Shown here in pieces: positions 11,360 to 23,451 of a DNA stretch of 64,000 nt; within the stretch, counting starts at the first letter, position 1, and every line of letters starts with the position of its first letter. The stretch comes from Cladobotryum mycophilum. Lineage: Eukaryota; Ascomycota; Sordariomycetes; Hypocreales; Hypocreaceae. A program made the position numbers and the translations under genes. Location of the stretch: the NCBI GenBank assembly GCA_036429605.1, contig CM071589.1:5456001-5520000 (forward strand), written 5' to 3'. The notes below the pieces were generated by a model. It made no database searches and was not told the DNA's origin. It saw only the letters and a list, made by a program, of their open reading frames with translations.

Positions 11360-13028
11360 TTTATTTTTGTCAAAATTACCATCATCGTCACTTATACGAT
11401 GGTTGAAATTGGTAAAATTGTTGACGATTCGTCGCAAATAAAGAGGACTCTGGGTCCCTTTCCCTTTAATTAAAGAGCCATACTGCTACTACGTCTCCCA
11501 TATAGGCCGCTGTCCTTGTCATCTGTGCCTGTCGCCTTTTGTTGTCAACCCCCAGCTACTGCGCTGTTATCCATAGTCTGTCAAGGAACGTGAGAAATTT
11601 AGAGCATTGACATTTTTTGTGACGTGGGTTTTAGAGTCTATTCCAGTGGTGTCTCTGTAATAGATGGCTTGCTTGGGACTACTGCTGTTGTTGCTGACAA
11701 TGATGGGCTCCAGGGCTGTCCGTGCATGAACGTACAGGCCGGATCGACAGGACATGATCCCCTCGATGCTGCTGTATCGAGTGATCGACCGGAACGAACT
11801 TGCTAGGCAACCCTAACACACGTGGCTTTGCTGAGCATGATTACTCAGGCGATCTCTTTGCAATTTCACCTACAACTAGGCTTCTGTTTCTGCCTGGAAC
11901 AATTATTCCAGGTACAGCAAGCCAACGGAACGAATTGCTCATGGACATCAATAGTACATGAATCCGCCTCGTCTGACCACCAACATCACCAACATATTAT
12001 GCAATCCGGCTTCTACAGTAACGCTGGTATACGATAGATGCCATAATCCTCACCTTCAGCCAGTCCAATCTAGGGAGGTGTTTTGAGCGCTGATATCAGC
12101 ATGCTTCTCCACACATCCTCGCAACGCTCCAGTTTGAAGCCGCTTGCTTGTTTCAAGACTCTAAATGCGATCTGTGTGGGGATAAGAATAAGCAGCCGTC
12201 TCGGACGCGTCCGAGTGTGGCGCGACCCACGGAATTCGTTAAACGGTAGGGGCACCAGTGAGTGAGGCAGCGTCGAGGGTTTGAGACATGATGTGATATG
12301 TTTCCGAATCCCGGTGCACTATCATAGTGCTAAAAAACAAAGACGAAAGGTTGAAAATGGACGTTTAGCCATAAGAGTAATAATGATATGTGAAGATTGG
12401 AGATAGGCTCCGATTTAATATACATACATAGATCGACCTAATATAGTTCCTGGCGGAATAACTCTATCATCTCGCCTTTTCGAATCCTCCTTTCCACCTA
12501 CCTGTTTAGCGTTAGGCTGGACTCGGAAACTTTTTACGTCCTAGTGCCTTGAGAAGCGCCGAGACAAGAAGAGTAAGCATGCACGCTCGTTTTGGGAAGT
12601 TCATAAGACATTGTGCTGAGTTCATTGGGTGAATCAGGCCCTCTCGTGCAATCAACCCATCCAAGCATAACACAATTCATGGGATGCTGTAATCTGATTG
12701 GATTGAGATTCTTCAGGGGTGAAGTCCCCGTGATCGACGCCCCAGATGATACGTTGAGCGGGATGAGACAGGGTGGTCTCAGTTAACCATATAACGCTGG
12801 TGATATAGACATGGCTTCTGTAGGGCTTCTTCAGGCCGGCTATTGGTATCGGCTCACTCGGCCGAGGAGGTCGAATACTGGTAATCGGGATTCAACATAC
12901 TTTCCGGTTCGGTTACCCGTTCATGATATATAAAGATCCACGCATCTCCGTTGTGGGAGACTTGTTTGATCGTTGCATTCACTTTCAGTACATCTTCTTA
13001 GAGTCTCGGGCAGGCAACCATACTCAAG
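11360..13028. other. Intergenic region, 1.7 kb
   Basis: No coding feature is convincing. The right end holds the promoter of the GH16 gene, with a TATA box listed separately. Confidence 0.5.
12927..12935 (+). promoter_or_regulatory. TATA box of the GH16 gene
   Basis: TATATAAAG lies 94 bp before the GH16 start codon, a normal spacing for a strong inducible fungal promoter. Inferred from position only. Confidence 0.5.
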
Positions 13029-14056
13029 ATGTTCAAGCAGTCGTATCTCCTCTGTGCTCTTGCACTGTTCAAGGCATCCGCCAACGCCTACTCGTTGAAG
13101 GACGACTACACTGGCAACAACTATGCCAACTTCTTCAACAACTTCGACTTCTGGACAGCGGGCGACCCAACCAACGGCTACGTCGACTACGTGAGCCAGA
13201 GCGACGCCTGGAAGTACGGACTCATTGGCAATGGAGGCAACATCTACCTTGGTGTTGATCACGTCAACGTAGCTAGTGGACGAGGCCGCAGGAGTGTTCG
13301 CCTCACTTCCAACAAGGCATATAACCCTGGCACCCTCTTTGTCGCTGACATCGCCTACATGGTAAGCCATTAGTTGAGCTCGCAGGTTTCACACCAAACA
13401 TACGACTAATCACACACATATAGCCTCAAACCTGTGGTACTTGGCCCGCATTCTGGACAACAGCTGCCACAGACAAGTGGCCTCAGCTGGGCGAAATCGA
13501 TATCGTCGAGCAAGCCAACGGCGCCAACAACAACCAGATGTCGCTCCACGTGAGCAACCACCAGGGCGTATGCGATGTTAGCTCCTCGGCCGCCATGACC
13601 GCCAGCAAGGATCGCTGGGGCGACTGCAACCAGGAGAGCAAGGGCGGATGCGACGCCAACGACCCCCGCTCCAACTCCTTCGGCAAGGGCTTCAACAACA
13701 ACGGCGGTGGTGTCTATGCCATGGAATGGACCTCCTCACACGTGCGTGTCTGGTTCTTCCCCAGAAACTCTATCCCCGGCGGCGACAATGGCCCCCTAGG
13801 CAACAATCCCAACCCTGGCAGCTGGGGTACTCCCGCGACCAGCTTCGAGGGCAACTGCGATTTCAGCAAGCACATCAGCCAGCAGCGCATCATCATCGAC
13901 ACCACATTCTGTGGTGCCTGGGCCTCCGGTACCTGGGCCAGCTCCGGGTGCAAGGCTCAGACCGGCTACGATTCTTGCCAGGCCTACGTCCAGAACAAGC
14001 CCAAAGACTTCAGCTCCGCCTTCTGGACCTTCAAGTCCCTCAAGGTCTATACATAA
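13029..14056 (+). CDS. Secreted GH16 endo-1,3(4)-beta-glucanase-like enzyme
   Basis: Two exons, 13029-13361 and 13424-14056, with a 62-nt phase-0 intron, giving 321 aa. Residues 1-20 are a signal peptide. The catalytic GH16 motif GEIDIVE (ExDxxE: nucleophile and acid/base Glu) begins exon 2 after the family-typical TWPAFW. Downstream are the conserved AMEWTSSHVRVWFF strand and paired Cys residues. Family members cut beta-1,3/1,4- or beta-1,3-glucans in plant or fungal cell walls by a retaining mechanism. No GPI signal or carbohydrate-binding module is visible. The protein is rich in Asn and Gly, as secreted glucanases often are. It sits convergent to the KP4-like gene. Confidence 0.9.
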
Positions 14057-14249
14057 TTCCACATTTCACGATTGAATATTTCAGCACAATAAAGATACCA
14101 TAACCGAGTGTCTTGGATGAGGAAGGACATATCCATTCAAGTCAAGTACATAGATTGATGTACCCTTCTTGAGGAGCAAGTCTCCTCAGTTGTATATATA
14201 CAGCATACATAAAGCTCGTACATAGATAATACACATGTATACAACTTTT

Positions 14250-14706
14250 TCAGCAGTGGCAATTGCCCTGGCAGCAAGCGTCCTTAACCCAGTTAACGGT
14301 AAGCAAACCATCTGCTCCGTTGGGGCTACTACCAGAAGGCACGCTTCCACATTTCTTGCATCCGTGGTTCATGAGGTTCTGGAGTTGTTGCAGTGCATTC
14401 TGGGCGGTTCCAGAGCCTCCGTTTGTGTAGAAGGCGCAGAAGCTTTGGTCGGTTGTCTGCGAGCAGGCAATTTGCTCTACAATTCAATGTTAGTATAAAG
14501 CCTTGAATGCGAATCTGTAAAAGGGAGTTCGTACGGTTGGTCTCAAACTTCTTGCTAGCGCCGCCATTAGCAACGAGGCTCTGGACCTGGTCGTGAATTG
14601 TCTGAACAGAGGCGCCCGGGTCTGATCCGCAGACAGCGCTACCACGGCAAGCGATGATGCTCGCCGCAGCGCCGGAGATGAACAAGAGTGTAGAAAGGAA
14701 CTGCAT
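14250..14706 (-). CDS. Secreted KP4-type killer-toxin-like protein
   Basis: Two exons, 14706-14535 and 14476-14250, with a 58-nt intron, 132 aa. A signal peptide of about 16 residues is followed by a small Cys-rich domain: CRGSAVCG near the start, FCAFYTNGG in the middle, HGCKKCGSVP near the end, then LLTVNWV and a CC..C.C tail. This block order matches the KP4 killer-toxin fold. KP4 was first known from a smut virus, and chromosomal KP4-like genes occur in many ascomycetes. KP4 acts on calcium uptake in target fungi. Whether this protein is toxic, antifungal or serves in development cannot be told from sequence. About ten Cys residues suggest a stable extracellular protein. The gene appears intact and has its own TATA box. 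Confidence 0.82.
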
Positions 14707-14803
14707 GGTTTGGGATAGAAGAGTAGAATGATTCGGTGCGTGTATTTGTTTAGTGTTTGTCTGAGATGCAATAGAACTTCTAGAAACCGAAGAGAATGCT
14801 GTC

Positions 14804-14811
14804 TATTTATA
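14804..14811 (-). promoter_or_regulatory. TATA box of the KP4-like gene
   Basis: TATAAATA on the minus strand lies about 97 bp upstream of the KP4-like start codon. Confidence 0.5.
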
Positions 14812-16037
14812 CTTGACTAACATAAGTGAACCTGCAAGTGTCTTGGAACACGATAAACCAATGGCTTGCGGAGATGTCAATGGAGGAAATTCAGTAAGCA
14901 TTAAGCAAGCTGTCAGCGACGAGCCGACGCGGAGATGCAGATCAGATCCTCAAAGCCAATTTTCCACCAACCATTCCAGGCATTTTGACTCTAAACAGCA
15001 GGTTTGTCTTGGTCTCACTGAGGCTCTGGTGGACTTTGCGACGCACAGATGACCCCAGTGGCAGCTGTCATTTATTACCCCCATCTAATAACGTTCAGTA
15101 AGTCCGCATATGGCAATTTATGAGAGAGTCTACAGAACCAGCAAGCACCCACTCCGACCCCCCACGTAGAACCAGACCTTGTCTCATACCCGGGATCATA
15201 AATTGGCAGGACTGATTCCTAAGGATGACAGGTCTGTAATAGTGATGGGAGAACGAAGAGATGACGGCAAAATTATGTACAATTATGTATGTTGCCGGCT
15301 AAAGGGAATGGAGTGTTCGTGTTTTGCGCCTCATGAAAAAAGGACACCCAGGGGCGTTATCTCACATGTCAAGAGGTGGAAGAAAAACACGGTTCTTGAT
15401 CGACACCTTTTCAGGCTAAGTTTAGTGGTCAACGACCCGTATTTTTGTCCATCGTGTGGCCGTGCTATGGCGAGTTGTGTCTCGTGGGGTCGGTTGGTCG
15501 TGGTGAGATAGGGAAAACCATCATAATATAAGTAAAATGTTGCACAATCGTTCCATGAGAAGGGGTGTATTAGTGCAATTATCGAAGACATTGTCGTTCA
15601 TGTTAAACCAAAATTGGTACAAGACCGCTCGTTCTTGTCCAGCTAGCCAAACGGCCGAGTTCTCCATCTCAAGGGACGCATCCATTCACGGCACTTGACC
15701 TGCATGATCCGGTAACCTGGTTGTCTTAAGTTAATTATCTAATCCATGTCAATTGCCGAAGCCAAAGGTGATAAATTGAGCCGCGTAGACCTCTTTACCA
15801 AATAAGGACATGAAGAATGGCGCAATGGCGCTATGACTGGAGAATATGATGAGCCAGGCGAGCATTCTAGGTTGTTTCGTCCCTGGAAGTGCCAAATCTG
15901 GACGTTTATGTAAGATTGACAAAGAGCCGGATCTGATAAACGGCAACCAGAATTTGGCCTGAGCGCAGCAGTGCTTACTTGAGCCCTTCGGGGGTGTCGG
16001 TCATTCGGATCATGAAGGTCGTGTATTTATCTAGAGC

Positions 16038-16045
16038 TATAAAAG
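16038..16045 (+). promoter_or_regulatory. TATA box of the binding-protein gene
   Basis: TATAAAAG lies 72 bp upstream of the start at 16118. Confidence 0.45.
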
Positions 16046-16117
16046 CTTGCTTTGTTCGTCTTCTAATGTTATTTTCAAGTCAGTTGTTCCTGAAAGTGTG
16101 TAAAGAAGCCACTTGAA

Positions 16118-17330
16118 ATGTTGACTCAACGGTTGTCTTCTGCCCTTCTCGGCGCATTCTTCCTGTGCTCCCCTCTCGTATCTTCATACGGCACAGAGAT
16201 TGATACCCGGTCATTAGATCAAATTCATGCAGCCGCAAAGAAAGAAAAGGGAATTTTGACAGTCTACTTTGGTGGTAGTTGTATGATTCACCGCAGTCTG
16301 TTATTCCTAGTTGAAGCCGTCATGCACTAATACCGCATCTAGCTCAAGCGGCGACGCTGCCCATGCTTACAGCGTTTCGCAAGCAATTTCCCGATATCCC
16401 CATCAATATTACAGCAGAGCTCTCCAAATACGCCGATTCGCGAATTGATCGAAGCTACATCGAAGGAAAACCCTTCATTGATGTCGCGTTATTGCAGACG
16501 GTGCATGACTTTCCGCGATGGGACAAACAACAGCGCCTCTTGCACTACAAGCCAGCCAATTTCGATGACATCAACCCAGCGATCAAGGATATTGACGGAG
16601 CCTATTTCCCAGTCAATTATAGTGAGAGACGGTAGTCCCTGGGGTACCCAAGCATGAGTACTAATCATGTCTACTAGATCAATTTGGTCCCTTCTACTAT
16701 GATTCAATTGTAGTAGAAGAAAAGCAAGTGCCAACAACCTATGCTGATGTTCTGGATCCCTTTTGGAAAAGCAAAATCGTTCTTACATATCCAAATGACG
16801 ATGATGGCGTTCTATACCTGTTTACGCTCATCATACAGCGGTATGGGTTCCAGTGGCTAGACAGGCTCCTGCAACAAGATGTCATGTGGGTGCGTGGTGC
16901 TGCAGCTGCTACTGGAACGATCATCCAAAACCACGCAGCAAAGAATTCTTCGAGAGTCTTGACCTTCTCCGGCCTTGGCGGTTTTACTCCCTCGACATCA
17001 TTCCTCAAAGTCAAACAGCCTGAAGCACCCGACCAGTTCATGACATGGGCCCAGCAAGTAGCCATCTTCTCATCAACACCTCGCCCAGAAAGTGCCAAGC
17101 TATTCACATCATTCTTATTGAGTGATACATGGCAGGCGCCCATTGCGAAATCCGGGGCTCCGTCTATCCGTACATCTTTATCTGGCGCGAATAATGTGTT
17201 TGCTGCAAACAACACTGACACAACCGGATACATCACTTTTATGAGTGATCGGGAAAATGTGGAGTGGTGGAGGATGCAGATGGAAACTTACATTGGACTT
17301 GCGAAGGGACCGGATCCGGTTCTTGTATGA
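16118..17330 (+). CDS. Secreted type-2 periplasmic-binding-protein-like protein
   Basis: Three exons, 16118-16274, 16343-16621 and 16678-17330, phases consistent, 362 aa. A signal peptide (residues 1 to about 22, ending near SSYG) is followed by a two-lobed solute-binding fold: LDQIHAAAKKEKGILTVYFG, FRKQFPDIPINI, then TTYADVLDPFWKSKIVL, which resembles the bacterial ABC iron(III)/thiamine substrate-binding family (PBP-like II). Fungi lack the partner ABC importer, so the protein may bind a ligand outside the cell, for example a metal, phosphonate or cofactor, or may have been recruited for another job. Related fungal proteins are usually annotated as ABC-type iron transport proteins. It is probably of bacterial origin but now carries two fungal introns. 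No transmembrane segment follows the signal peptide. Confidence 0.8.
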
Positions 17331-17777
17331 GCTCCCACCACTTTCAAGAGAGGATGTTGCATTTAGCGATTCAAATCTACCCTTGATCAGGGTCTTTATT
17401 TCTTCCATGTGTATTATATTATTTGTTTGTCTATATTTAGATAAGAGATCATCGCATTTCAGTCATTATGTATGATTACGATCGGAGAAGACACAATTTG
17501 CATGCACTCTTCAGACGAAACATCTTTTAAATTGAAGAAGACTTGATACTATATAACAATCTGGCCTTGTCTTCTTTCTTTCAAAGAACATCACTTCCTC
17601 TTAAATATTTACGTTAACGAGCGTAGAATGGAAAAACTGCATGTCGTCACAAACACTACCGAACATTGCCACCCAATGCCCTTCACCCGTATATACACGA
17701 GTACACTATATACAATTGTCGTTTACCAATTTCCATTTGGTTGAGAATTGATAGACCAGATGAGTGGTATCTGGAGT
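17331..17777. other. Convergent 3' intergenic region
   Basis: AT-rich spacer between two convergent genes. Nothing further seen. Confidence 0.5.
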
Positions 17778-18605
17778 TTAGTTGACGCTTCCGGTCCAGT
17801 TGTTGACGTGGAAGGTGGCCGAGTCACCAGTAAAAGGCTCAGTACCAAACTGGAAGCCTATTCACACACACCCAAATTAGTTTGTGATGATTTAGCAACT
17901 GAGGGAATTTCATATGCTTACTGAGGAGGTATTGGTTGTTGACGGGGTAGCCACGGTTCTGACCCAACCAGTTATAGAAGTTCTTGACGTCGCCGTTCCA
18001 GTTGTTCCTTGGGCTGGGGGCAACAAAGCTGTAAACCTGCATAGCACCATTGTATCCGTAGAAGAGTTCCCAGTCTAGACCTCCAATGTTGACATGGCCT
18101 TGAGAAGAGCCAATGGGGCCAACACCGCCGTATCGAGCAAGCCTGTTGTATTTGTCAGTCATGTGGAGACGGTGAATATTATCACGATAACGTACCAAAT
18201 CATCAACTCAAAATCACCAAAGTAGGTGGCATGGTTAGGGTCCGAAGCCGTGAAAAGGTCGTAAGCAACATCAAGCCTCAAGTTACTTCCAGTGTACGAC
18301 CAGTCAGCCGAGCTTGGCATGCTGCCAATCTGGTTGAGAAGCCGCTTCTGGGGGAGGTCCCTCTGCACGTTGGGGTACGACTTGACGTTGTTCTGGCCGT
18401 TGGACCATTGCCAGTCGGCGTGCCAAGCAACGCCAGAGCCGGAGATGTTGTCGGCAGTGATGCACTGCCAACCATTACCAGAGGATTGTCCCCATTTGTT
18501 GTTGCTGATGGTGAATCCGTTTCTTGAGATGCTGCCGTACTGGTCGCAGTTGGTCTGCGCAAAAGCAGCAGTCAAGAGGCCAAGGGCAAAGATAATAGAC
18601 TTCAT
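17778..18605 (-). CDS. Secreted GH12 endoglucanase/xyloglucanase
   Basis: Three exons, 18605-18196, 18142-17922 and 17857-17778, phases consistent, 236 aa, the normal GH12 length. The signal peptide is residues 1-16 (MKSIIFALGLLTAAFA). Family blocks seen in order are NNKWGQSSGNGWQC, VAWHADWQWS, VKSYPNVQ, FELMIWLARYGGVGPIG with the nucleophile Glu in ELMIW, and in the last exon FGTEPFTGD with the acid/base Glu. GH12 enzymes cut beta-1,4-glucan or xyloglucan by a retaining mechanism outside the cell. The last exon is short (80 nt) but carries the second catalytic Glu, so a gene model lacking it would look inactive. A TATA box lies about 120 bp upstream. Confidence 0.92.
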
Positions 18606-21600
18606 TTTGGAATAAAGATCAAGTATGGAGACTCAGAAGCTGGAGAGGAGGCTGTTGCGAGTCGGTGCGTTTCTGAGGGTGCTGATGATCTCTTCGGTTC
18701 ACAAACGACGCCCTTCAACGACCTTTTATATGCCTTTCTTCACGGAACTTGGGAGTTTCTCAGACTGAAGAATCTGAGGCTCGACTTCACTAACTCAACC
18801 CACCAAGGTTGACTCTCGCAACTTGCTCCATCCGCCATTTTGTCTAGACCCCAGGTTCTAGAGCATCTTAGCAAGGGCTCTAAATTGTCAATCGGGCCGT
18901 GAGAAAAATAAGTGGTGTATTGGGAGTTTATTCTCTTCGTGGTTTTACCATTTCTCCGTTGATGACTTCACTTTCACGATAACTCAAACCCTTCATACAT
19001 GGCAACGGTGTCCGCGGGCGCCCATGACCTTGGTTGAATAATGAGTGGCTCAACTCATAGAGTGTAGTTCGACGCAAAAGCCCTGCAACACGGTCATCTA
19101 TCCCGCCGAATTAATTGTCTCTATATATCCATGCCAGTTACCAATTTCTAGTGTAGCATTGTAGCCGTCATGATTTAGCCGGCGTGGTGGCAGTTCGGAT
19201 CCGAATCACGGAGATCGACTTCATCGTTAACACCCCAGCGACTTGCTTCAAGCCCCTGCCCTGGGCAAAAAAGACTTCCTTATCACTCCACTTCACAAAT
19301 TTGTACATACCACCTAGGGCTCAGCAATTTGTGTGGATCTGCCGGCAACATGTACCGGCTCATGGATCTCAGGATCCTTCTATTAAACTCAACAAGGGCA
19401 TGCAAAACGGCCCGAGTGAATCGGCAAGGTTCTTGGTTTACTCATCTATCCTCCTTCTGATGTGTCGGAGGAATATCCGGTCCGGTTGAGTATTATCCAC
19501 TAGACACTATACATTCAGTAGTCAGAGTGAAGAATGTAATACCAAGCTCTTTTCTCTGGTCACGCTCAGTTGACGCGTCGCTATATCTGTACCCGGTAAT
19601 CCAAACCACCCAGCTTTAGAACTTAAAGTGTCCCTCTGGAGTTTGCGGGAAGAAGCCACTGAACCGCCCTCAACTGTGTGGCTATATAAAATATGATTAA
19701 CAAAGGAAAATAGAACCATCTGCTTCTATTTTTTCTTGGCCATGTACAATGTGATTGTTATCAGAGGAACAAAAGCGCCGAGAAATTGCAGGACCCCGGT
19801 CCCAGTCACAATGAGATTTAATAAGCATCCATGTATGGTTATTTCCGACTATATCCTGTACGGCCGGGTTTATGGGGTTTTAGAACAACTATTGAAGCTC
19901 AGACTCGGCATCAATTTGGAATACTTCGGAAGTTGTCGCCTACAGCAAGATGATCAGGGTAAAGATTGGCATATGAAAACTGCTAGGCATATTTTTTTGG
20001 CGGGCCGAATTCTTGTGCTTGATACCAAATTTCACTTGTACAACTAACACCGAGACGGAATATATCTTCGTTAGGAAGTGGCGTGAACCGCATTGAATAG
20101 AAAATAAGTCCACAAAATATCATCCAAGAATCAAGCATCTTGGATAGAAGATTATTTAGTTATTTCTTTCAATATCACCTACCATGAAAAGAAATATACC
20201 CCTCTCCGATTAATGATCCCACTCTGATACATTGAGCCTACCATCCAATGCCAAGCTTCCACACAACTTGTTTGAGCAGGACGGAGGAATTGTATGCCTT
20301 CGTAAGGAGATATCAGTACTCCACCATGCTTTCTTTCGGCTAAACACATGCATAAGTGGCTTCATGGTGACTGATTATCTGCATTTATCCAACCCATCAA
20401 GTTGTGGCTGCGTGCTAGGTTCATCGGGGGATTCCTATGGAAGCCACTGCTTCTTCAAAGCCAGATAAACCCTTTTCACAATCCTGCTAGATGGGTATAT
20501 TGTTGCCCCCGGCCGCTCTTCCATTATGCCCAAACCAACGATTAGGCACATGCAAGTATTGATGATGGAGTGAACTATAACTGCCTTTGTGGTGGAGGAT
20601 TGGCGCGCCTTGAATCCGCAACATCCTGTTCAACATAAGGAACATAAGTCTATTTCCTAGAGCCCGAAGTCCTAACCTAGCGGAGGTATCTCAAAGACGA
20701 ATAAGTTCGGATCTCTGAGAAAAAACATCAACGAAACTTTTTCCGCATGTCAGCTATTGAACGCGAAGACTGTCATTTCTCTGATCTAGCGTCTGAGGAT
20801 ATGAACTGAGCTATCCTTCGATTATATTCACTCCAGGGAGAAAAGACTGCGTTGGTTCAATGATTTCTCCGGAAAAGTTCGTACGAATTAAACTAGGCGC
20901 CTAGACACTACACTGAAGCCTGCCGCTGCACCGCCCAGTTCACAGTGCGACACATCTGACGAACGAGAGTCAGCGCGTTGCACTCTATGGCAGGCTTTTA
21001 TGTTTCTTAACTAATGACAGTATGCTTCCCTGGGTATGAGCACCTGTACCTGCAATGTATATCAGTTACATATTTGTCAGGCAACCTTCGGTTTCCTCCC
21101 GAGGTCATGTAGCTTAGTACGTAAGGTATTATCTGTATAAATATATCCAGAAGCGATCAGTTCCTAGAGGACTGTCAGAGATTACTGTCTTGCATTGGGT
21201 TCTAGCTACTAGTTTACCACTGGCTACACTACAGGCCTTCAGATTCCTTCACTCCTCTTTACACACCCCGAGTCTCTGATAATATTCTTCCATTAGAACT
21301 TAATTTCTTTTCTTCTGCTGCATTGATATAAATAATATTTCGGCACTTTGGAACTTTTATCTACCTTTTTTCCAGCTCTTCATTTGCCCATCCAGCGCCT
21401 GAAGGAGTTGTGATGTCGGTTTATGCGAAGAGCATCATATTGCCACATGCACATGTAAACCGCCACAACTCTTCCATCTATAGTGATCTCTCAATTCAAT
21501 CCCTCGGCATACCACAGATCGGAAGAACTTCCGCATCTCAGTTACTCATAGTAGGTTAGTTAACTCGGCTCGGGATCTTTAATAACCCCGCTTTCTCATG

Positions 21601-21749
21601 GTGTTGCATCCGCTACCCAATTTTTATCTGAAACAGACGTAGTGATGTGACACCAGACTGACTCTTGAGAATAAGATAAAAATCAGCCCTACCCCATCTT
21701 TTGAGGTAATGCCTCAGATACGATCAGTGCTTCAACACTTCCGCCTACA
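18606..21749. other. Gene-poor region, 3.1 kb
   Basis: No gene is convincing. Open frames at 19184, 19736 and 20232 lack family features and neighbouring exons. A palindrome CTAGGCGCCTAG at 20893-20904 is noted in the findings. The right end is the promoter of the dehydrogenase gene. Confidence 0.45.
18724..18731 (-). promoter_or_regulatory. TATA box of the GH12 gene
   Basis: ATATAAAA on the minus strand lies about 120 bp upstream of the GH12 start codon. Confidence 0.45.
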
Positions 21750-22862
21750 ATGACTGTGCAGTCAACAGCGCCCAGTGGGCTGGGGACGTCTCTGGTGATT
21801 GGCGGCTGTGGCTTTGTCGGATACTACATTGTCAAGCATCTTTTGGAAGACAGGGAATTCGGTGCCGTCTACGTCTTGGATTGTAAGCCCGATCACAATC
21901 TGCTCGACAAGGCGACATACATCGAGGGCGATGTCAGAGATGTCGTTGGACTGAGAGCCCTGGTGGACAAGCTACAGCCCTCGGTCATCTTCAACACTGC
22001 GTCGCCACGCGCTTCTCTACCGTTTTACCGCTTTTCAGAATTCATCGCCACAAATATTGACGGGACAAAAACCGTGATTGACATCGCCACGGAGAGCGAC
22101 TCCGTCAAGGCGCTGGTGTACACCTCCACAATCGATGTTTACGCTACCCCTCCTCTTTTCAACGTGGCAGAGACGCACCCACTGTGGCCGGAATCGGACA
22201 AATCAGACCAGTACAATCGCACCAAGGCCATCGGAGACCTTCTCGTTCAAAAAGCGAGTAATCCCCGGCTGCGCACTGCTGTGCTGCGATTAGCGCACGT
22301 TTATGGAGAGCGCCAGTCGCAAGGTCTAGATGAAGTGCTCAACATGTGTTCCGGCAACAAGAAGTTGGTCCAGATCGGACAGGGCGAAAACGTCATGGAA
22401 GTTGTGTCGGCAGACAACGGCGCCTTGGGACATCTTCTCACAGCAAAGGCACTGTTGGATCCTAGTCGAGCCTCTGGGAAAGTGGATGGAGAAGCGTTCA
22501 ACATCTCGGACGGCGCGCCTGTCCCATTCTGGTACCACAACAGATTGATCTGGGAGGTCGTGCGGGGCAAAGATGCCCTGAAGGACGTGATGATCATACC
22601 CGCCTGGGTCATGATTGTGATGGTAAATGTGGTCGAGTGGCTGCTGTGGATTTTCACTCTCAATATTGTCAAACCGCCCATAGAGCTACGCAGAGTGTCC
22701 CTCCATTATTGTATTGACAACAATACCTTTAACTCTGAAAAGGCCAGGGAAAGGCTCCGGTTTCAGCCAGTTGTTGATCATGATGCCGTCGTTGCACAGG
22801 GTGTGAGATGGGCACTGGCACACCGTGCAAAGCTACTAAAGGAAGGTTTGAAGAAGGCATGA
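21750..22862 (+). CDS. 3-beta-HSD/Erg26-like NAD(P)-dependent dehydrogenase
   Basis: Single exon, 370 aa. It is an extended short-chain dehydrogenase: an N-terminal Rossmann glycine motif (GGCGFVGYYIVKHLL), the dinucleotide-binding Asp after a beta strand (VYVLDCKPD), an active-site YNRTK (YxxxK), and upstream Thr/Ser residues (VYTSTIDVYA). A hydrophobic stretch of about 25 residues near 290-315 (VMIVMVNVVEWLLWIFTLNI) matches the membrane anchor found in sterol-4-alpha-carboxylate 3-dehydrogenase and 3-beta-HSD relatives, which act at the ER. It may be an accessory paralogue of Erg26 acting on sterols or another polycyclic alcohol; the true housekeeping copy cannot be excluded. It is the nearest oxidoreductase on this side of the reducing PKS, but a link to that enzyme is only positional. 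Confidence 0.82.
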   Translation: MTVQSTAPSGLGTSLVIGGCGFVGYYIVKHLLEDREFGAVYVLDCKPDHNLLDKATYIEGDVRDVVGLRALVDKLQPSVIFNTASPRASLPFYRFSEFIATNIDGTKTVIDIATESDSVKALVYTSTIDVYATPPLFNVAETHPLWPESDKSDQYNRTKAIGDLLVQKASNPRLRTAVLRLAHVYGERQSQGLDEVLNMCSGNKKLVQIGQGENVMEVVSADNGALGHLLTAKALLDPSRASGKVDGEAFNISDGAPVPFWYHNRLIWEVVRGKDALKDVMIIPAWVMIVMVNVVEWLLWIFTLNIVKPPIELRRVSLHYCIDNNTFNSEKARERLRFQPVVDHDAVVAQGVRWALAHRAKLLKEGLKKA

Positions 22863-23380
22863 ATTTAGATTCTATCAAACTAGATTTAATAGATCAGAAT
22901 CCAAGCTTTGAGTTCATCTACATGTTGTTGACTGTGATGTTTCCATCTTCATGTTCCATTGCCCCTCCTCACCTTGACGCATCTTTTGGAGGCAGTCAGC
23001 GGCCCGTTCCGCAAGCAACTCTAGCAGACCGGCAGCTGCTAACCTAGAGGCTTCATTATGCCTTCCATTCCAGTCCAAGGGGAAGAACTCTATGCTTCTA
23101 AGGTTATCTAATAAATAATGATTTCCTTTCTGGGAAACGATAAACTTTATGGATTTTTTAACTGAAAAAAGCGGTTCTAAACAGACAAAGAAAGCCAGAG
23201 AATATACGGTGAATAAAATATCCGCAAACATTCGTTCGTTAATTAGTGGATGCCTCTAAGAGACTGCGATTGAAGTCCGCCAACAAAGTGTTCGATTACA
23301 ACCATAAAAGATGAGCAATAAATGCTCATTTACTAAAAATTAAAGCAAAAGACAGTGCTTCCGGTAAAAGGGAGATCTAC
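22863..23380. other. Intergenic region before tRNA-Gly
   Basis: AT-rich 3' flank of the dehydrogenase gene. No other feature seen. Confidence 0.5.
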
Positions 23381-23451
23381 TGCGTGAACTGGGAATCGAA
23401 CCCAGGGCCCATCGATGGCAACGATGGATTTTACCACTAAACCATTCACGC
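23381..23451 (-). tRNA. tRNA-Gly(GCC)
   Basis: A 71-nt cloverleaf on the minus strand: acceptor GCGTGAA pairs with TTCACGC, discriminator A. The D arm is TGGTTTAGTGGTAAAAT, the anticodon stem CATCG/CGATG with loop TTGCCAT (anticodon GCC), and the T arm CTGGG-TTCGATT-CCCAG. No intron. Confidence 0.95.

Larger units (their letters stand above)
14707..16117. other. Divergent intergenic region, 1.4 kb
   Basis: Holds the promoters of the KP4-like gene (minus) and the binding-protein gene (plus). An open frame at 15179-15511 starts with TTG and matches nothing known, so I do not call it. Confidence 0.45.

Noticed and set aside
15179..15511. 110-aa open frame as a gene
   Set aside because: It starts with TTG, the first ATG lies well inside, and there is no family feature or exon partner. 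The Cys spacing (CPSCG) alone is not enough.
19736..20047. 103-aa open frame in the 18.6-21.7 kb gap
   Set aside because: Composition and codon pattern are not convincing, there is no signal or domain, and it is isolated in a gene-poor region.
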